DNA of 64,000 nucleotides from positions 1,302,001-1,366,000 of the forward strand of contig CAVUWY010000002.1 of assembly GCA_963745405.1 (NCBI GenBank), given 5' to 3'. Origin of the DNA: C-114 sp963745405 (GTDB taxonomy: Bacteria > Chloroflexota > Limnocylindria > Limnocylindrales > CSP1-4). Positions 33,349-40,969 of the stretch are shown piece after piece (the first letter of the stretch is position 1; every line of letters begins with the position of its first letter). A program made the translations under genes and the position numbers. The notes under the pieces were generated by a model that was not told the DNA's origin, searched no databases, and worked only from the letters and a program-made list of their open reading frames with translations.

Positions 33349-33946
33349 ATGAAGGCCATCGTCAATCGCCAGTACGGCCCACCTCGCGTTCTCGAGCTCG
33401 AAGACGTCGATACGCCGGCCCCCACAGGCGATGAGGTGCTGGTGCGAGTCCTCGCGTCTGCGGTCAATCCGGGTGACTGGGACGTGATGCATGGAACGCC
33501 GTACGCGCTCCGTCTCGCAACGGGACTGCGCCACCACTGAAGACTTCACCAGAAATGGGCAGCAGTACGACCTGATCTTCGACAATGTGGGGAACCGGAC
33601 GTTGTCGGAGCTCAGGCGGGCCCTGACTCCTCGCGGCACGCTCATCCCCAACAGCAACAAGGGCAGCGGTCGTTGGATGGGAGGCTTCCTGCGCCGTGCG
33701 ATCCAGGCGCTCGTGGTGTCGCCGTTCGTGCCCCAGAGGCTCCGCCCGTTTGCAGCCACCGAGGCGCGTCAGGACCTGGTCGTGCTAACGGAACTCGTCG
33801 AGTCCGGAAAGGTCACCCCGGTCATCGACGGCACGTATCCGCTGAGCGAAGCCGCCGAGGCACTGAACCACTACGGAGCCGGGCACGCCCGCGGAAAAGT
33901 CATCATCGCGATGACCCGGAGCGGGGCTCAGGAACGAGGCACCTGA
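33349..33946 (+). pseudogene. MDR/zeta-crystallin-type reductase with cofactor domain deleted
   Basis: The N-terminus (MKAIVNRQYGPPRVLELEDV, then VRVLASAVNPGDWDVMHGTP) is that of a quinone-oxidoreductase-like MDR enzyme. At about 33530 the frame hits a stop (LRLATGLRHH) and, in another frame, the C-terminal part begins: QQYDLIFDNVGNRTLSELRR, then the conserved YPLSEAAEALNHYGAGHARGK near the end. The middle with the Rossmann glycine motif, about 130 residues in intact relatives, is missing. A clean internal deletion is the simplest reading; the product cannot bind NADPH. Confidence 0.82.
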
Positions 33947-33947
33947 A

Positions 33948-34322
33948 ATGGCCGAAGTGAGGGTCATCCTCTCGGGGTTGTGGGTGGCCGTGATGCTCAC
34001 CTACCTCCTCGGGGATGTCTTGCGCATGTTCGCCGGCGACATCACACCGGGCGAGCTCGGGGGCCGAAAGGCGAGCCAGCGAATGTGGCTGGGGATCGCC
34101 GTGATCATGCTGATCCCGATCATCATGGTCGTCCTGTCCCTGACGTTGCCGAATCCCGCGATCGGCTGGGTCAACATCGTCGTCGCGGTGCTCGTCGTCG
34201 TGTTCAACTTGTTCGGCTTGCCCTACAAAGGCCTCTACGACAACTTCCTGATCATCGTGAGCTTTGTCTTCAACGCATTGATCGTCTGGTACGCATGGAC
34301 GTGGGTCTCCAAAGCTGCCTAG
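33948..34322 (+). CDS. DUF6326-like four-helix membrane protein
   Basis: A 124-residue protein with four helices (VILSGLWVAVMLTYLLGDVL, MWLGIAVIMLIPIIMVVLSL, WVNIVVAVLVVVFNLFGLPY and the last FLIIVSFVFNALIVWYAWTW). The G-D-V-L-R-M-F-A-G-D-x-x-P-G-E-L-G-G segment after helix 1 fits DUF6326. Function unknown. It starts one base after the stop of the broken MDR gene, so it was or is cotranscribed with it. Confidence 0.8.
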   Translation: MAEVRVILSGLWVAVMLTYLLGDVLRMFAGDITPGELGGRKASQRMWLGIAVIMLIPIIMVVLSLTLPNPAIGWVNIVVAVLVVVFNLFGLPYKGLYDNFLIIVSFVFNALIVWYAWTWVSKAA

Positions 34323-34394
34323 CCCGGTCGCTGCAATGGTTCAACGCCACCAGGCGGACCGGGGGCAACCACGAACGCGTGGTGGAGGGCGGCG

Positions 34395-34480
34395 ATGCGG
34401 TCTGACCTTCGCGTCGTGCTTCCGGACGGGACCATCGTCGGGTACGCGGAGGCCGGTGACCCTGCAGACCGGACGAGGCT
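34395..34480 (+). pseudogene. N-terminal relic of an alpha/beta hydrolase
   Basis: GGAGGGCGGCG precedes an ATG at 34395. The first 25 codons read RVVLPDGTIVGYAEAGDPAD, the standard first strand of alpha/beta hydrolases before the oxyanion H-G loop. No H-G, nucleophile elbow or further similarity follows; the frame then runs into the antisense of a small membrane-protein gene. Confidence 0.5.
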
Positions 34481-34542
34481 AGCCGACGCAGAGACGCCCT
34501 CGGCCATGGGGAGGGCCAGCGGTCGGACCCGGACGACCAGCG

Positions 34543-34728
34543 CTACCAGTGGCGCCTGCGCTCGACGACGTACAGCAGGACACCGAGAATCAAGTAGGCG
34601 ACGCTTCCCACAGCGAGGACTGCCGGTCGGGCTTCGGGCGCGACATCCCAGACGAGGGCGATCGCACCCAACATGGCCGCGGCGATGACGACCACGACGC
34701 TCAGCGTTCGTCCAGGATGGGTGCGCAT
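34543..34728 (-). CDS. 61-residue two-helix membrane protein
   Basis: Two hydrophobic segments (TLSVVVVIAAAMLGAIALVW and VLAVGSVAYLILGVLLYVVE) with a basic end (RRRHW). GGAGACG precedes the ATG at 34728. No named family. It lies between two relics in the island's right end, so it may or may not be functional. Confidence 0.5.
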   Translation of the reverse strand: MRTHPGRTLSVVVVIAAAMLGAIALVWDVAPEARPAVLAVGSVAYLILGVLLYVVERRRHW

Positions 34729-34802
34729 TCTCGCGTCTCCTGAGCACCCAACTCTATGTTCAGTCGCAGGCGGGCACCAGAGCCACACGTCACCAACCTG
34801 CG

Positions 34803-34994
34803 GATCGGGCCGTCGCCTGGTTGTGGGCCATCGGGGAAATGTGGAGCCGAGTCGATCTACATCAAGAGAAGGCCGACCTCGTCCACGCGATTTACGAGCG
34901 GATCACGGTTGTGGGCCCCGAGATCGTGGGTGTCCGGCTGACCCAGGCGGCCCACGCGCACGGATTGGCGCTGGCGCTGCCCGAAAAGGTTTGA
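34803..34994 (+). pseudogene. C-terminal relic of a serine-recombinase-like protein (right copy, at the tRNA)
   Basis: Sixty-three codons and a stop: WLWAIGEMWSRVDLHQEKAD, LVHAIYERITVVGPEIVGVR and LTQAAHAHGLALALPEKV. The L-x-x-A-I-Y-E-R-I-T-V-x-x segment and its distance to the end are like the C-termini of large serine recombinases. The stop lies 2 bp before the 17-bp repeat at the tRNA 3' end, the position expected of an integrase gene in an integrated element. The rest of the gene is absent. Confidence 0.6.
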
Positions 34995-34995
34995 A

Positions 34996-35012
34996 ATGGC
35001 GCGCCCGACAGG
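34996..35012. repeat. attachment-site-like repeat within tRNA-Arg
   Basis: ATGGCGCGCCCGACAGG, identical to 28435-28451. It covers the CCA end and part of the T-stem of tRNA-Arg, the segment that integrating elements usually duplicate. Confidence 0.65.
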
Positions 35013-35072
35013 ATTCGAACCTGCGACCTTCGGCTCCGGAGGCCGACGCTCTATCCACTGAGCTACAGGCGC
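34997..35072 (-). tRNA. tRNA-Arg (anticodon CCG)
   Basis: A full cloverleaf: acceptor stem GCGCCTG pairing with CGGGCGC, D-arm GCTCAGTGGATAGAGC, anticodon stem TCGGC/GCCGA around the loop CTCCGGA, T-arm GCAGGTTCGAATCCTGT, discriminator G and an encoded CCA. It is also the apparent attachment site of the decayed element to its right end (17-bp identity at 28435). Confidence 0.96.
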
Positions 35073-35237
35073 GCGATGGGCTGGGCCCGCGCCCAGTCTA
35101 AGCGCAAAACCCGCAGGGACGTCCGTGGCGTCTCGGGCCCTGCGCTCGCGATGCTCACGGCGAGACCGACCACGTCCAAGCCTCGCGGCGATCGGGAAGT
35201 CGATGGAACGATTTCGTTGCTGCCCGACTCATGATGG

Positions 35238-35834
35238 GTGAGCGCGGCCACGGGGCCGCCACCAGCCGGACGTCCGATGCAGCGAGACCTCGTCCTTCGC
35301 GCCAGGAACGGCGACCACGACGCCTTCACGGTGCTCGCTGCAGGTTCGATCGATCGGCTGCATCGGACCGCCCGGCTGATCCTCCGCAGCGACGAGTCGG
35401 CGTCCGACGCCGTCCAGGAGTCGCTCACGGCCGCCTGGCTGCATATTCGCGCGGTCCGCGATCCGGACCGCTTCGACGCCTGGCTTCATCGGCTGCTCGT
35501 CCGGGCCTGCTATCGGGAGGCACGCCGGGTCAGGCAGCGCGAGGTCGTCGAGATCCACATGAGCGCACCCGACCTCCGGGGAGGACACGACGCTCAGGAC
35601 CTGACCGCGGTGCGGGATCAGCTGGAGCGCGGCTTTCGTCGCCTGACCCCTGAAGAGCGGGCCGTGCTCGTCGTCCACCACTACCTCGGCCTGCCGGACG
35701 CCGAGGCGGCAGTCGTGCTTGATATCGCCCTCGGCACGTTCAAGTCCCGGCTGAACCGCGCCTCCTTAGCCCTCCGCGCGGCACTCGAAGCCGACGAACG
35801 CACCCCGATCGTCACCAAGGAGTCGATCGCATGA
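35238..35834 (+). CDS. ECF-type RNA polymerase sigma factor
   Basis: A 198-residue ECF sigma factor. Region 2 is RDLVLRARNGDHDAFTVLAA through DESASDAVQESLTAAWLHIR with DPDRFDAWLHRLLVRACYRE; region 4 is RLTPEERAVLVVHHYLGLPD and AEAAVVLDIALGTFKSRLNRA. The GTG at 35238 is used, but an ATG at 35277 fits the domain start as well; neither has a clear ribosome site. Its stop overlaps the next start as ATGA, and the partner is a membrane protein that probably acts as its anti-sigma factor. Confidence 0.88.
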   Translation: MSAATGPPPAGRPMQRDLVLRARNGDHDAFTVLAAGSIDRLHRTARLILRSDESASDAVQESLTAAWLHIRAVRDPDRFDAWLHRLLVRACYREARRVRQREVVEIHMSAPDLRGGHDAQDLTAVRDQLERGFRRLTPEERAVLVVHHYLGLPDAEAAVVLDIALGTFKSRLNRASLALRAALEADERTPIVTKESIA

Positions 35835-37219
35835 CCGCCTACGACGACTTCGGTCGGACCCTCGTCGGCTGGTTCGAGGCCGACGCCCAGTCGGCGGCGC
35901 CCGCCGGGAACCTCGAGCGGGTCCTCGACGCCACGCGCCGCCGCTCACCCCGGCCGGCGTGGCTCGCCGGTCCCGGCAGCCACTGGGTCGGGGAGGCGCA
36001 GGGAACCGGTTCAAGCACCGGCGCACGCTCGCTGCCAGGCCTCGGTCTGCGCTGGTCGACAGCGCTCATCGTCATCGTGGTCATCTCTGCCATCGTGGGT
36101 GGGGCGATCCTCGTCGGAGGTGGACTGTCTTCGCCCTCGCCGGCCCCGGTCAACCCCTCGACGCTACCCGTCAACCCCTCGGCGCCACCGGTCAACCCCT
36201 CACCGCCACCGGTCAACCCCTCGGCGCTACCGGTCAAGCCCTCACCGCCGCCGACGGGTCACCTGGGTCACCTTGCCTACGGCCTCGATGGCAGCATCTA
36301 CGTGGCCGACTGGGATGGCCGAAACCCGGTCCGGATCGCGACGGGGGTTGTCTATCCCGGTGGCGGCGGCCTGGCCGACTGCGGCACCTTCTGGGGAGAG
36401 GGACCGATCTGGTCGCCCGACGGGCGGCATCTCGCCTATCGCTCTGCCTGGGATGCCAGCTGTCTCGGGACTCCAGGGGCAGGCCAGATCTATGTGGCTG
36501 ATCCGGAAGGCCATGTGGTCTCGTCGTTCCCTGGCACCGGCTGGCTCGTCTCATGGTCGCCCGATTCCACTCGCGTCGTCACGGGGGAAGGCCCGGGCAA
36601 CATCGGCATCTACGGGCTCGACGGCGTCCGCCAGGCGCTGCTCACCGTGCCCTCCGGGTGCTCGGGGACGGGCGATTACGACCCGGTGTGGTCGCCCGAC
36701 CCGGCGTCGCTCGTGGTACATACCTGTGTGATCCCGGTCGACGGTGGCACACCATGGCGTGCACCGACGGACGACCCGCTTGTACGGCAGGCCGCGTACT
36801 CGCGCGATGGAGCCCGGCTGGCATTCATCGACTCGCCGTCGCTCGTCATCGCCGATGCCGACGGCGCTGAGCTTCGGGTGCTGCCCAGCGTAGGTGGGAG
36901 CGTCGTCATTTCCCCGACGGGTGATCGGGTGGCCTTCAATGGGGGCGAGCTCGGCGGCATTCGGCCTCAGCTCGGGCGGTCGGTCCGGGTGGTCGACGTG
37001 GCGAGCGGGGCGATCAGGACGCTTGCAACCGCGAGCGGTGGCGACGGCCTCGGTGTCATCGGGTTTTCACCCGAGGGTGACCGGATCCTCCTCTCGAGAT
37101 CGGACGCGAACAACGCGGGGACGTCTCTCTGGAGTGTCAGCGCCGACGGTTCCGGAGGTCAGCAGCTCGTCACGGGAACCGGCTGGGGCGACTGGCAATC
37201 CTTGCCGGCCGGTCCGTGA
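35831..37219 (+). CDS. membrane-anchored beta-propeller protein, likely anti-sigma partner
   Basis: A 462-residue protein coupled to the ECF sigma gene. The N-terminal 65 residues are cytoplasmic and would be the sigma-binding part; one helix follows (STALIVIVVISAIVGGAILV, about 77-96); then a Pro-rich linker made of five 7-residue units (P-V-N-P-S-x-x), and an extracytoplasmic propeller with TolB/WD40-like units such as IWSPDGRHLAYRS, VSWSPDSTRVVTG, VWSPDPASLVVH and GFSPEGDRILLS. It has no zinc-type ZAS motif. Role as signal receptor is inferred from context. Confidence 0.78.
   Translation: MTAYDDFGRTLVGWFEADAQSAAPAGNLERVLDATRRRSPRPAWLAGPGSHWVGEAQGTGSSTGARSLPGLGLRWSTALIVIVVISAIVGGAILVGGGLSSPSPAPVNPSTLPVNPSAPPVNPSPPPVNPSALPVKPSPPPTGHLGHLAYGLDGSIYVADWDGRNPVRIATGVVYPGGGGLADCGTFWGEGPIWSPDGRHLAYRSAWDASCLGTPGAGQIYVADPEGHVVSSFPGTGWLVSWSPDSTRVVTGEGPGNIGIYGLDGVRQALLTVPSGCSGTGDYDPVWSPDPASLVVHTCVIPVDGGTPWRAPTDDPLVRQAAYSRDGARLAFIDSPSLVIADADGAELRVLPSVGGSVVISPTGDRVAFNGGELGGIRPQLGRSVRVVDVASGAIRTLATASGGDGLGVIGFSPEGDRILLSRSDANNAGTSLWSVSADGSGGQQLVTGTGWGDWQSLPAGP
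36146..36250 (+). repeat. five tandem 21-bp units in the linker of the propeller protein
   Basis: Five imperfect copies of CCGGTCAACCCCTCGGCGCYA encode the P-V-N-P-S-A-L linker between the membrane helix and the propeller. Being in-frame, copy number could vary without breaking the gene. Confidence 0.85.
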
Positions 37220-37235
37220 TGCGCTCGATTCCTGT

Positions 37236-37628
37236 TCAAGTTCGACTGCGGTCGAGATCCTCCTCCGCTCGCCCGGTGCCGGCGTTCGTGGTAGCCCGCC
37301 GCCACGGAAAGGTCCCCTCAAGCTCGATCTCGAGCGAGAAGCTGAGGAATGTCCTGACGAGGACGATGACGCCGAGGGTGGCGGCGCTGACCAGGGTCAG
37401 GTCCACCGTGATCGTGCGGATGATGTCGGCCAGGATGAGGATCTCGAGCCCAAGGAGGATCACCCGACCTAGTCCATTTCGGGTGACCGTGTACGCCTCG
37501 CCCGCCCGCCCGCGCAGCGCCGCCACGGCGAACGGCGTCAAGGTCGCGATCGAGCCCACGACGAGGATGGCCACGCCCACGAACTCGAAGCCGAGGGCGA
37601 CGTCCTCCATCAACTCTTGAAAGCTCAT
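37236..37628 (-). CDS. DUF1622 family membrane protein
   Basis: A 130-residue protein with three helices: VALGFEFVGVAILVVGSIAT, then LGRVILLGLEILILADIIRT and the last VSAATLGVIVLVRTFLSFSL; the LGLEILILADIIRTI motif is diagnostic for DUF1622. The C-terminal tail is cytoplasmic and charged. AAGGGA precedes the ATG at 37628. Last gene of the five-gene minus-strand operon starting at 40635. Function unknown. Confidence 0.85.
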   Translation of the reverse strand: MSFQELMEDVALGFEFVGVAILVVGSIATLTPFAVAALRGRAGEAYTVTRNGLGRVILLGLEILILADIIRTITVDLTLVSAATLGVIVLVRTFLSFSLEIELEGTFPWRRATTNAGTGRAEEDLDRSRT

Positions 37629-37703
37629 CGGATCCCTTCAGGACAGAGACAAACGGCGGCCGTCAGTACCGGCATCGCCGGCCGACGACCGCCGCTGGTC
37701 TAC

Positions 37704-38174
37704 CTAGGAGATGACCTTGGCCTTCAGCGACTCGTACTCGGTGTCGGAGATCGCCCCGGCGTCCTTTAGCTGCTTGAGCTTGGTCAGTTCGTCGGCCGTC
37801 GAGACGCCGGCGACCGCCTTATTCGCGGCCTCGGCCTGGGCCATCATCTGGACGTCCTGGGCGGTGACCTTCGGCCGCATGACCATGTAGATCAGGGCGC
37901 CGAGGAACGGCAGGATCACCAGGACGATGATCCAGATCGCCTTCGTCCCGCCGGAGATGTCGTTCCGCCGGAAGATATCGCCGAAGATGGCGATGAAGAT
38001 CCAGATCAACATGACCCAGAAGAAGAAGACGACCATCGACCAGACGACGTCCCAGAACGTCAGGCTGTTCGTGCCCACCTGGGCGCACGCCGCAAGGACG
38101 AGTGGTACGACTGCCACCAGGACGGTGGTCGGCAGCACCCGCCGCAGGATCGAACCGATGGATTCGTTACGCAC
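37704..38174 (-). CDS. PLDc_N/SHOCT membrane protein
   Basis: A 156-residue protein. Two to three N-terminal helices (VLPTTVLVAVVPLVLAACAQ; DVVWSMVVFFFWVMLIWIFI; KAIWIIVLVILPFLGALIYM) form a PLDc_N-like membrane unit with the typical R-N-D-x-x-G-x-x-K-A-I-W segment, and the C-terminal 30 residues are a SHOCT motif (ELTKLKQLKDAGAISDTEYE). The GTG at 38174 has GGGAGG 7 nt upstream. SHOCT motifs are thought to mediate oligomerisation. Fourth gene of the operon. Confidence 0.87.
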   Translation of the reverse strand: MRNESIGSILRRVLPTTVLVAVVPLVLAACAQVGTNSLTFWDVVWSMVVFFFWVMLIWIFIAIFGDIFRRNDISGGTKAIWIIVLVILPFLGALIYMVMRPKVTAQDVQMMAQAEAANKAVAGVSTADELTKLKQLKDAGAISDTEYESLKAKVIS

Positions 38175-38223
38175 GTTGAACCTCCCCGTGATCGTTTCGC
38201 GAGCAGGGTCTGCTCGGTGGGCG

Positions 38224-38847
38224 TCAGCTCGCTGAAGCGTCTCCGGCGGCCTTGGCGGCCTGCTTGACCGCGGCGGCGGTCTCGTCGCTGACCGGAGCCG
38301 ACTTGACGACCTTGGCGTCCGGGATCGCCTGCTTCACTGCGTCGACCGCCGTGATGGACACCAGAGCCACGATGCCCGAGGTGCCCGGGGCGATGACCGA
38401 GGCGAGCTCGTCCGCCACGTCGCTCTTCATGAGCACGTTGCGGGTCTTGCCGATGGCGGCCCCCGCGATTCCGACGCCCACGGCGCCGGCGATGATGGTC
38501 GGCGGGAAGATAACGCCGAGGACCGCGCCGCCGACGGCGCCCCACAGGAAGCCGTTGCGCGTCTTGTGGTCGGTCATCTTCTGGATGTTGATCTTGCCCT
38601 GGTAGTCGGCGTTGGCAACCAGGACGCCGTCGATGTCGAGCGCCCGGTTGACCTCGGCGTCGAGCAGCACGTTGTAGGCCGCCTTGGCCGAGTCCATGTC
38701 GGCGAACTGCGCCACGATGATCGCCTGGTTGCCCTGGACGGCGACCCCGGCCACCGCCTGGACACCGAGGTCGTCTCCGGCCACGACCACGGCGGCATCG
38801 ACCGGCTGATCCGCCGTTGCTGCTGCGTTCTGCTTCTCGGTAGTCAT
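38224..38847 (-). CDS. DUF1269-like glycine-zipper membrane protein
   Basis: A 207-residue protein. The soluble N-terminal part (about 18-100) has the DUF1269-type fold: QAIIVAQFADMDSAKAAYNV, LLDAEVNRALDIDGVLVANA, DYQGKINIQKMTDHKTRN. A glycine-rich hydrophobic segment follows (GFLWGAVGGAVLGVIFPPTI and AGAVGVGIAGAAIGKTR), then ADELASVIAPGTSGIVALVS, the other conserved block. It is a paralogue of the gene at 39991 (about half identical by eye). The ATG at 38847 has GGGGAG 8 nt before it. Function unknown; related proteins are reported among general-stress membrane proteins. Confidence 0.82.
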   Translation of the reverse strand: MTTEKQNAAATADQPVDAAVVVAGDDLGVQAVAGVAVQGNQAIIVAQFADMDSAKAAYNVLLDAEVNRALDIDGVLVANADYQGKINIQKMTDHKTRNGFLWGAVGGAVLGVIFPPTIIAGAVGVGIAGAAIGKTRNVLMKSDVADELASVIAPGTSGIVALVSITAVDAVKQAIPDAKVVKSAPVSDETAAAVKQAAKAAGDASAS

Positions 38848-38912
38848 CTGGATATCTCCCCTCATCTGGGAGCGCCCCGAACGGGGCGCTCGAACACTTC
38901 CCGTTCCGCGCC

Positions 38913-39914
38913 TCAGCTCACCCCAACCGCGACCTCCTCGGCGGCGAGGACGGACGAGACGGCCTCGTCCGCGGCCTCCTGCTCGATCATCTCGGCCGCG
39001 ACGAGCGCATCGACCGCCTCCTGGGCCGCCTCCCGTTCGATGAGGTCGGCCGCGATGAGGGCGCGGATGGCGCGGAGCGCTGCCGCCGCCGCGATCTCGT
39101 CCGCGGTGGCCACGGCCTCCTCGGCCTCCTCGGTCGCCGCCTCCTCGACGTCGAGGGACATCCGCACGACGTTCTCCGCCTCGTCCTTCGCGGCCTCCTC
39201 GATGAGCGAGGCGGCGAACAGTGTGTCGACGACGTCGCTGGCAGCGGCATCCTCGACTGCGAGCGCCGTGGCCACGACATCGGCCGCCTCGGCGATGGCG
39301 GCGTCCTCGATGAGTTCGGCCTCGACGAGGGTCCGGGCGATCTCCATGGCGGCCGCCAGCTTGATCTCCTCGGCCGCCTCGATCGCGTCCTCGGCTTCCA
39401 TCTTCACCCGCAGCTCGTCGCCGACGATGGCGAGGGCGTCGGGGGCGAGCATCGCCTGCATGAGCGTCCGGCCGCCGGCGTCCACGATCGAGTCGCGAAG
39501 GTTCGCCGCCCAGTGGTGCTCGATGACGAGGATCGCGGCGGCGCTGCCGGCCGGGATCGATCCCGCGAGCTCCTGCATGCGGTCGACCGAGAGGCCGGCG
39601 TCGCGCTCGGCGACGGCGAGCGCGCCGACCTCGGCGCCCTCGACCATGCCAGTGACGCCACCGGCGTGGAGCCCGATGAGCCCGCCGGCGATCGAGCCGA
39701 GGCGCATCCGTTCGGTCTCCGAGAGATCCGTCAGGTGCATCGAGTTCTCGATGTCGCCCTGCCGGTTCTTCTGGACGAAGATGACGTCGACGAGGCGGAT
39801 GACGCCGCGCTTCCGCGCCCGGCGCAGCTCGGCCATGATCCGACCGGTCGCCTCGAACTTGTCGAACCCGATCACGAACACCTGGATCGGGCCGGTCACG
39901 TGCTTGTCAGCCAT
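38913..39914 (-). CDS. DUF6325-like protein with a tandem helical-repeat tail
   Basis: A 333-residue protein in two parts. Residues 8-170 resemble DUF6325/DUF1269: GPIQVFVIGFDKFEATGRIM, RRARKRGVIRLVDVIFVQKN, then LAGSIPAGSAAAILVIEHHW and AANLRDSIVDAGG. Residues about 183-330 are about eight acidic, alanine-rich repeats of 16-21 residues with the pattern A-x-x-E-A-x-x-x-L-x-A-A-x-L-I-E-x-E. I know of no family with this repeat. No membrane helix, though 75-105 is glycine-rich. The ATG at 39914 has AAGGAG 8-9 nt before it. Second gene of the operon. Confidence 0.78.
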   Translation of the reverse strand: MADKHVTGPIQVFVIGFDKFEATGRIMAELRRARKRGVIRLVDVIFVQKNRQGDIENSMHLTDLSETERMRLGSIAGGLIGLHAGGVTGMVEGAEVGALAVAERDAGLSVDRMQELAGSIPAGSAAAILVIEHHWAANLRDSIVDAGGRTLMQAMLAPDALAIVGDELRVKMEAEDAIEAAEEIKLAAAMEIARTLVEAELIEDAAIAEAADVVATALAVEDAAASDVVDTLFAASLIEEAAKDEAENVVRMSLDVEEAATEEAEEAVATADEIAAAAALRAIRALIAADLIEREAAQEAVDALVAAEMIEQEAADEAVSSVLAAEEVAVGVS

Positions 39915-39990
39915 CTCTGATCTCCTTCTCCCTGCTCTCGATGTCCGGCGCGACCTCGCGTCGCGGGACGGGTAGTCCGCGTCGCTCTCT

Positions 39991-40635
39991 TCAGGCCGGG
40001 GTCCCGGGCGCGTCCTGCGACGCTGCCGCGGCTGCGGCAGCCTTGATCGCCCCGGCCGTCGCTTCGTCGACCGGGACCGTCTTGACCTGCTCGGCCTGGG
40101 GCATCTTCTGGGCCACGGCCTCGGCATCCATGGCCGAGACGAGCGCGAGGATGCCGGAGGTACCCGGCGTGATGACGCCGGCGAGCTCCTTCTCGACCTC
40201 GGCCCGGTGGTGGAGGCTGCGCGCCTTGCCGGCTGCCGCGCCGGCGATGCCGAGCGTCACGGCGCCGGCCACGATCGTGGCGGGCAGGAAGACTGCCGCG
40301 ACGACGCCGCCGACGATGCCCCACTTGAGGCCCGTGCGAGTGCTGTGGTCGGTCATCTTCTGGACGTGGAGCTTGCCGCCTTCGTCCGCCTTGACGACGA
40401 GGACGCCGTCCACCTCGAGCAGGCCTGCCACCTCGGCGTCCATGAGGTCGTCATAGGTATTCATCGCCAGGGTGGAGCCCGCGAAGCGCGCCACGATCAG
40501 AGAGTGCCCGCCCTGAGCCGCGATCGCGCCCTCGACGAGCGCGCCTTGATCGTCAGCCACGCTTGCCCCGACGACGACGGTGTCGTCGGCGCTGTGCACC
40601 GCCGTCGTCCCCGGCGCCGTGTGCTCGTCGGTCAT
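39991..40635 (-). CDS. DUF1269-like glycine-zipper membrane protein
   Basis: A 214-residue protein, first gene of the five-gene operon. HSLIVARFAGSTLAMNTYDD, LMDAEVAGLLEVDGVLVVKA and GGKLHVQKMTDHSTRTGLKW match the paralogue at 38224; the glycine-zipper segment is GIVGGVVAAVFLPATIVAGA and GAVTLGIAGAAAGKARS; ITPGTSGILALVSAMDAEAV is the conserved C-terminal block, followed by an Ala-rich tail. AAAGGT precedes the ATG at 40635. Divergent from a MalT-type regulator, with 334 bp between the starts. Confidence 0.82.
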   Translation of the reverse strand: MTDEHTAPGTTAVHSADDTVVVGASVADDQGALVEGAIAAQGGHSLIVARFAGSTLAMNTYDDLMDAEVAGLLEVDGVLVVKADEGGKLHVQKMTDHSTRTGLKWGIVGGVVAAVFLPATIVAGAVTLGIAGAAAGKARSLHHRAEVEKELAGVITPGTSGILALVSAMDAEAVAQKMPQAEQVKTVPVDEATAGAIKAAAAAAASQDAPGTPA

Positions 40636-40969
40636 CTCGATACCTTTCCGCCCGCCAACCGGGCGAGCATCCCCCTTTGGGCAGACCTGTTCCTCGTTCG
40701 GAGATCGACAGGCCGACCGGGCCTCGGGACGCGACCAGGGGCGTCGACCTCAGGCGAGTCCACCCGAGCGATGGCACCTTAGGCAGCGTCCGCGGCTGGA
40801 CGCATCCTCCCCGTCGGATGAAGGAAGCTCGACAAGGGCCGGTGACCGGGCAGCGCGACGCGATGATCAGCCGCTCGGTGCTACTGGACCGCGGTCTGAC
40901 GCCTCCGCTAGGATGCGCACCTCGCCCAAGGGCTCGGTCCCTCGACCGCGCCGCCAGCCGGTACACCGC
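40636..40969. promoter_or_regulatory. divergent control region between the DUF1269 operon and the LuxR gene
   Basis: No gene is supported here. The region must hold the promoter of the minus-strand operon and of the LuxR-type regulator. No clear consensus -35/-10 pair or large palindrome stands out by eye. The LuxR start is itself uncertain, so part of this stretch may be coding. Confidence 0.4.

Noticed and set aside
34673..35101. Plus-strand frame with ARQDSNLRPSAPEADALSTE
   Set aside because: This is the well-known false translation across a tRNA-Arg gene, here the tRNA at 34997-35072 read on the opposite strand.
36146..36250. Five 21-bp repeats considered as a CRISPR-like array
   Set aside because: Units are contiguous without spacers and in frame, coding a Pro-rich linker.
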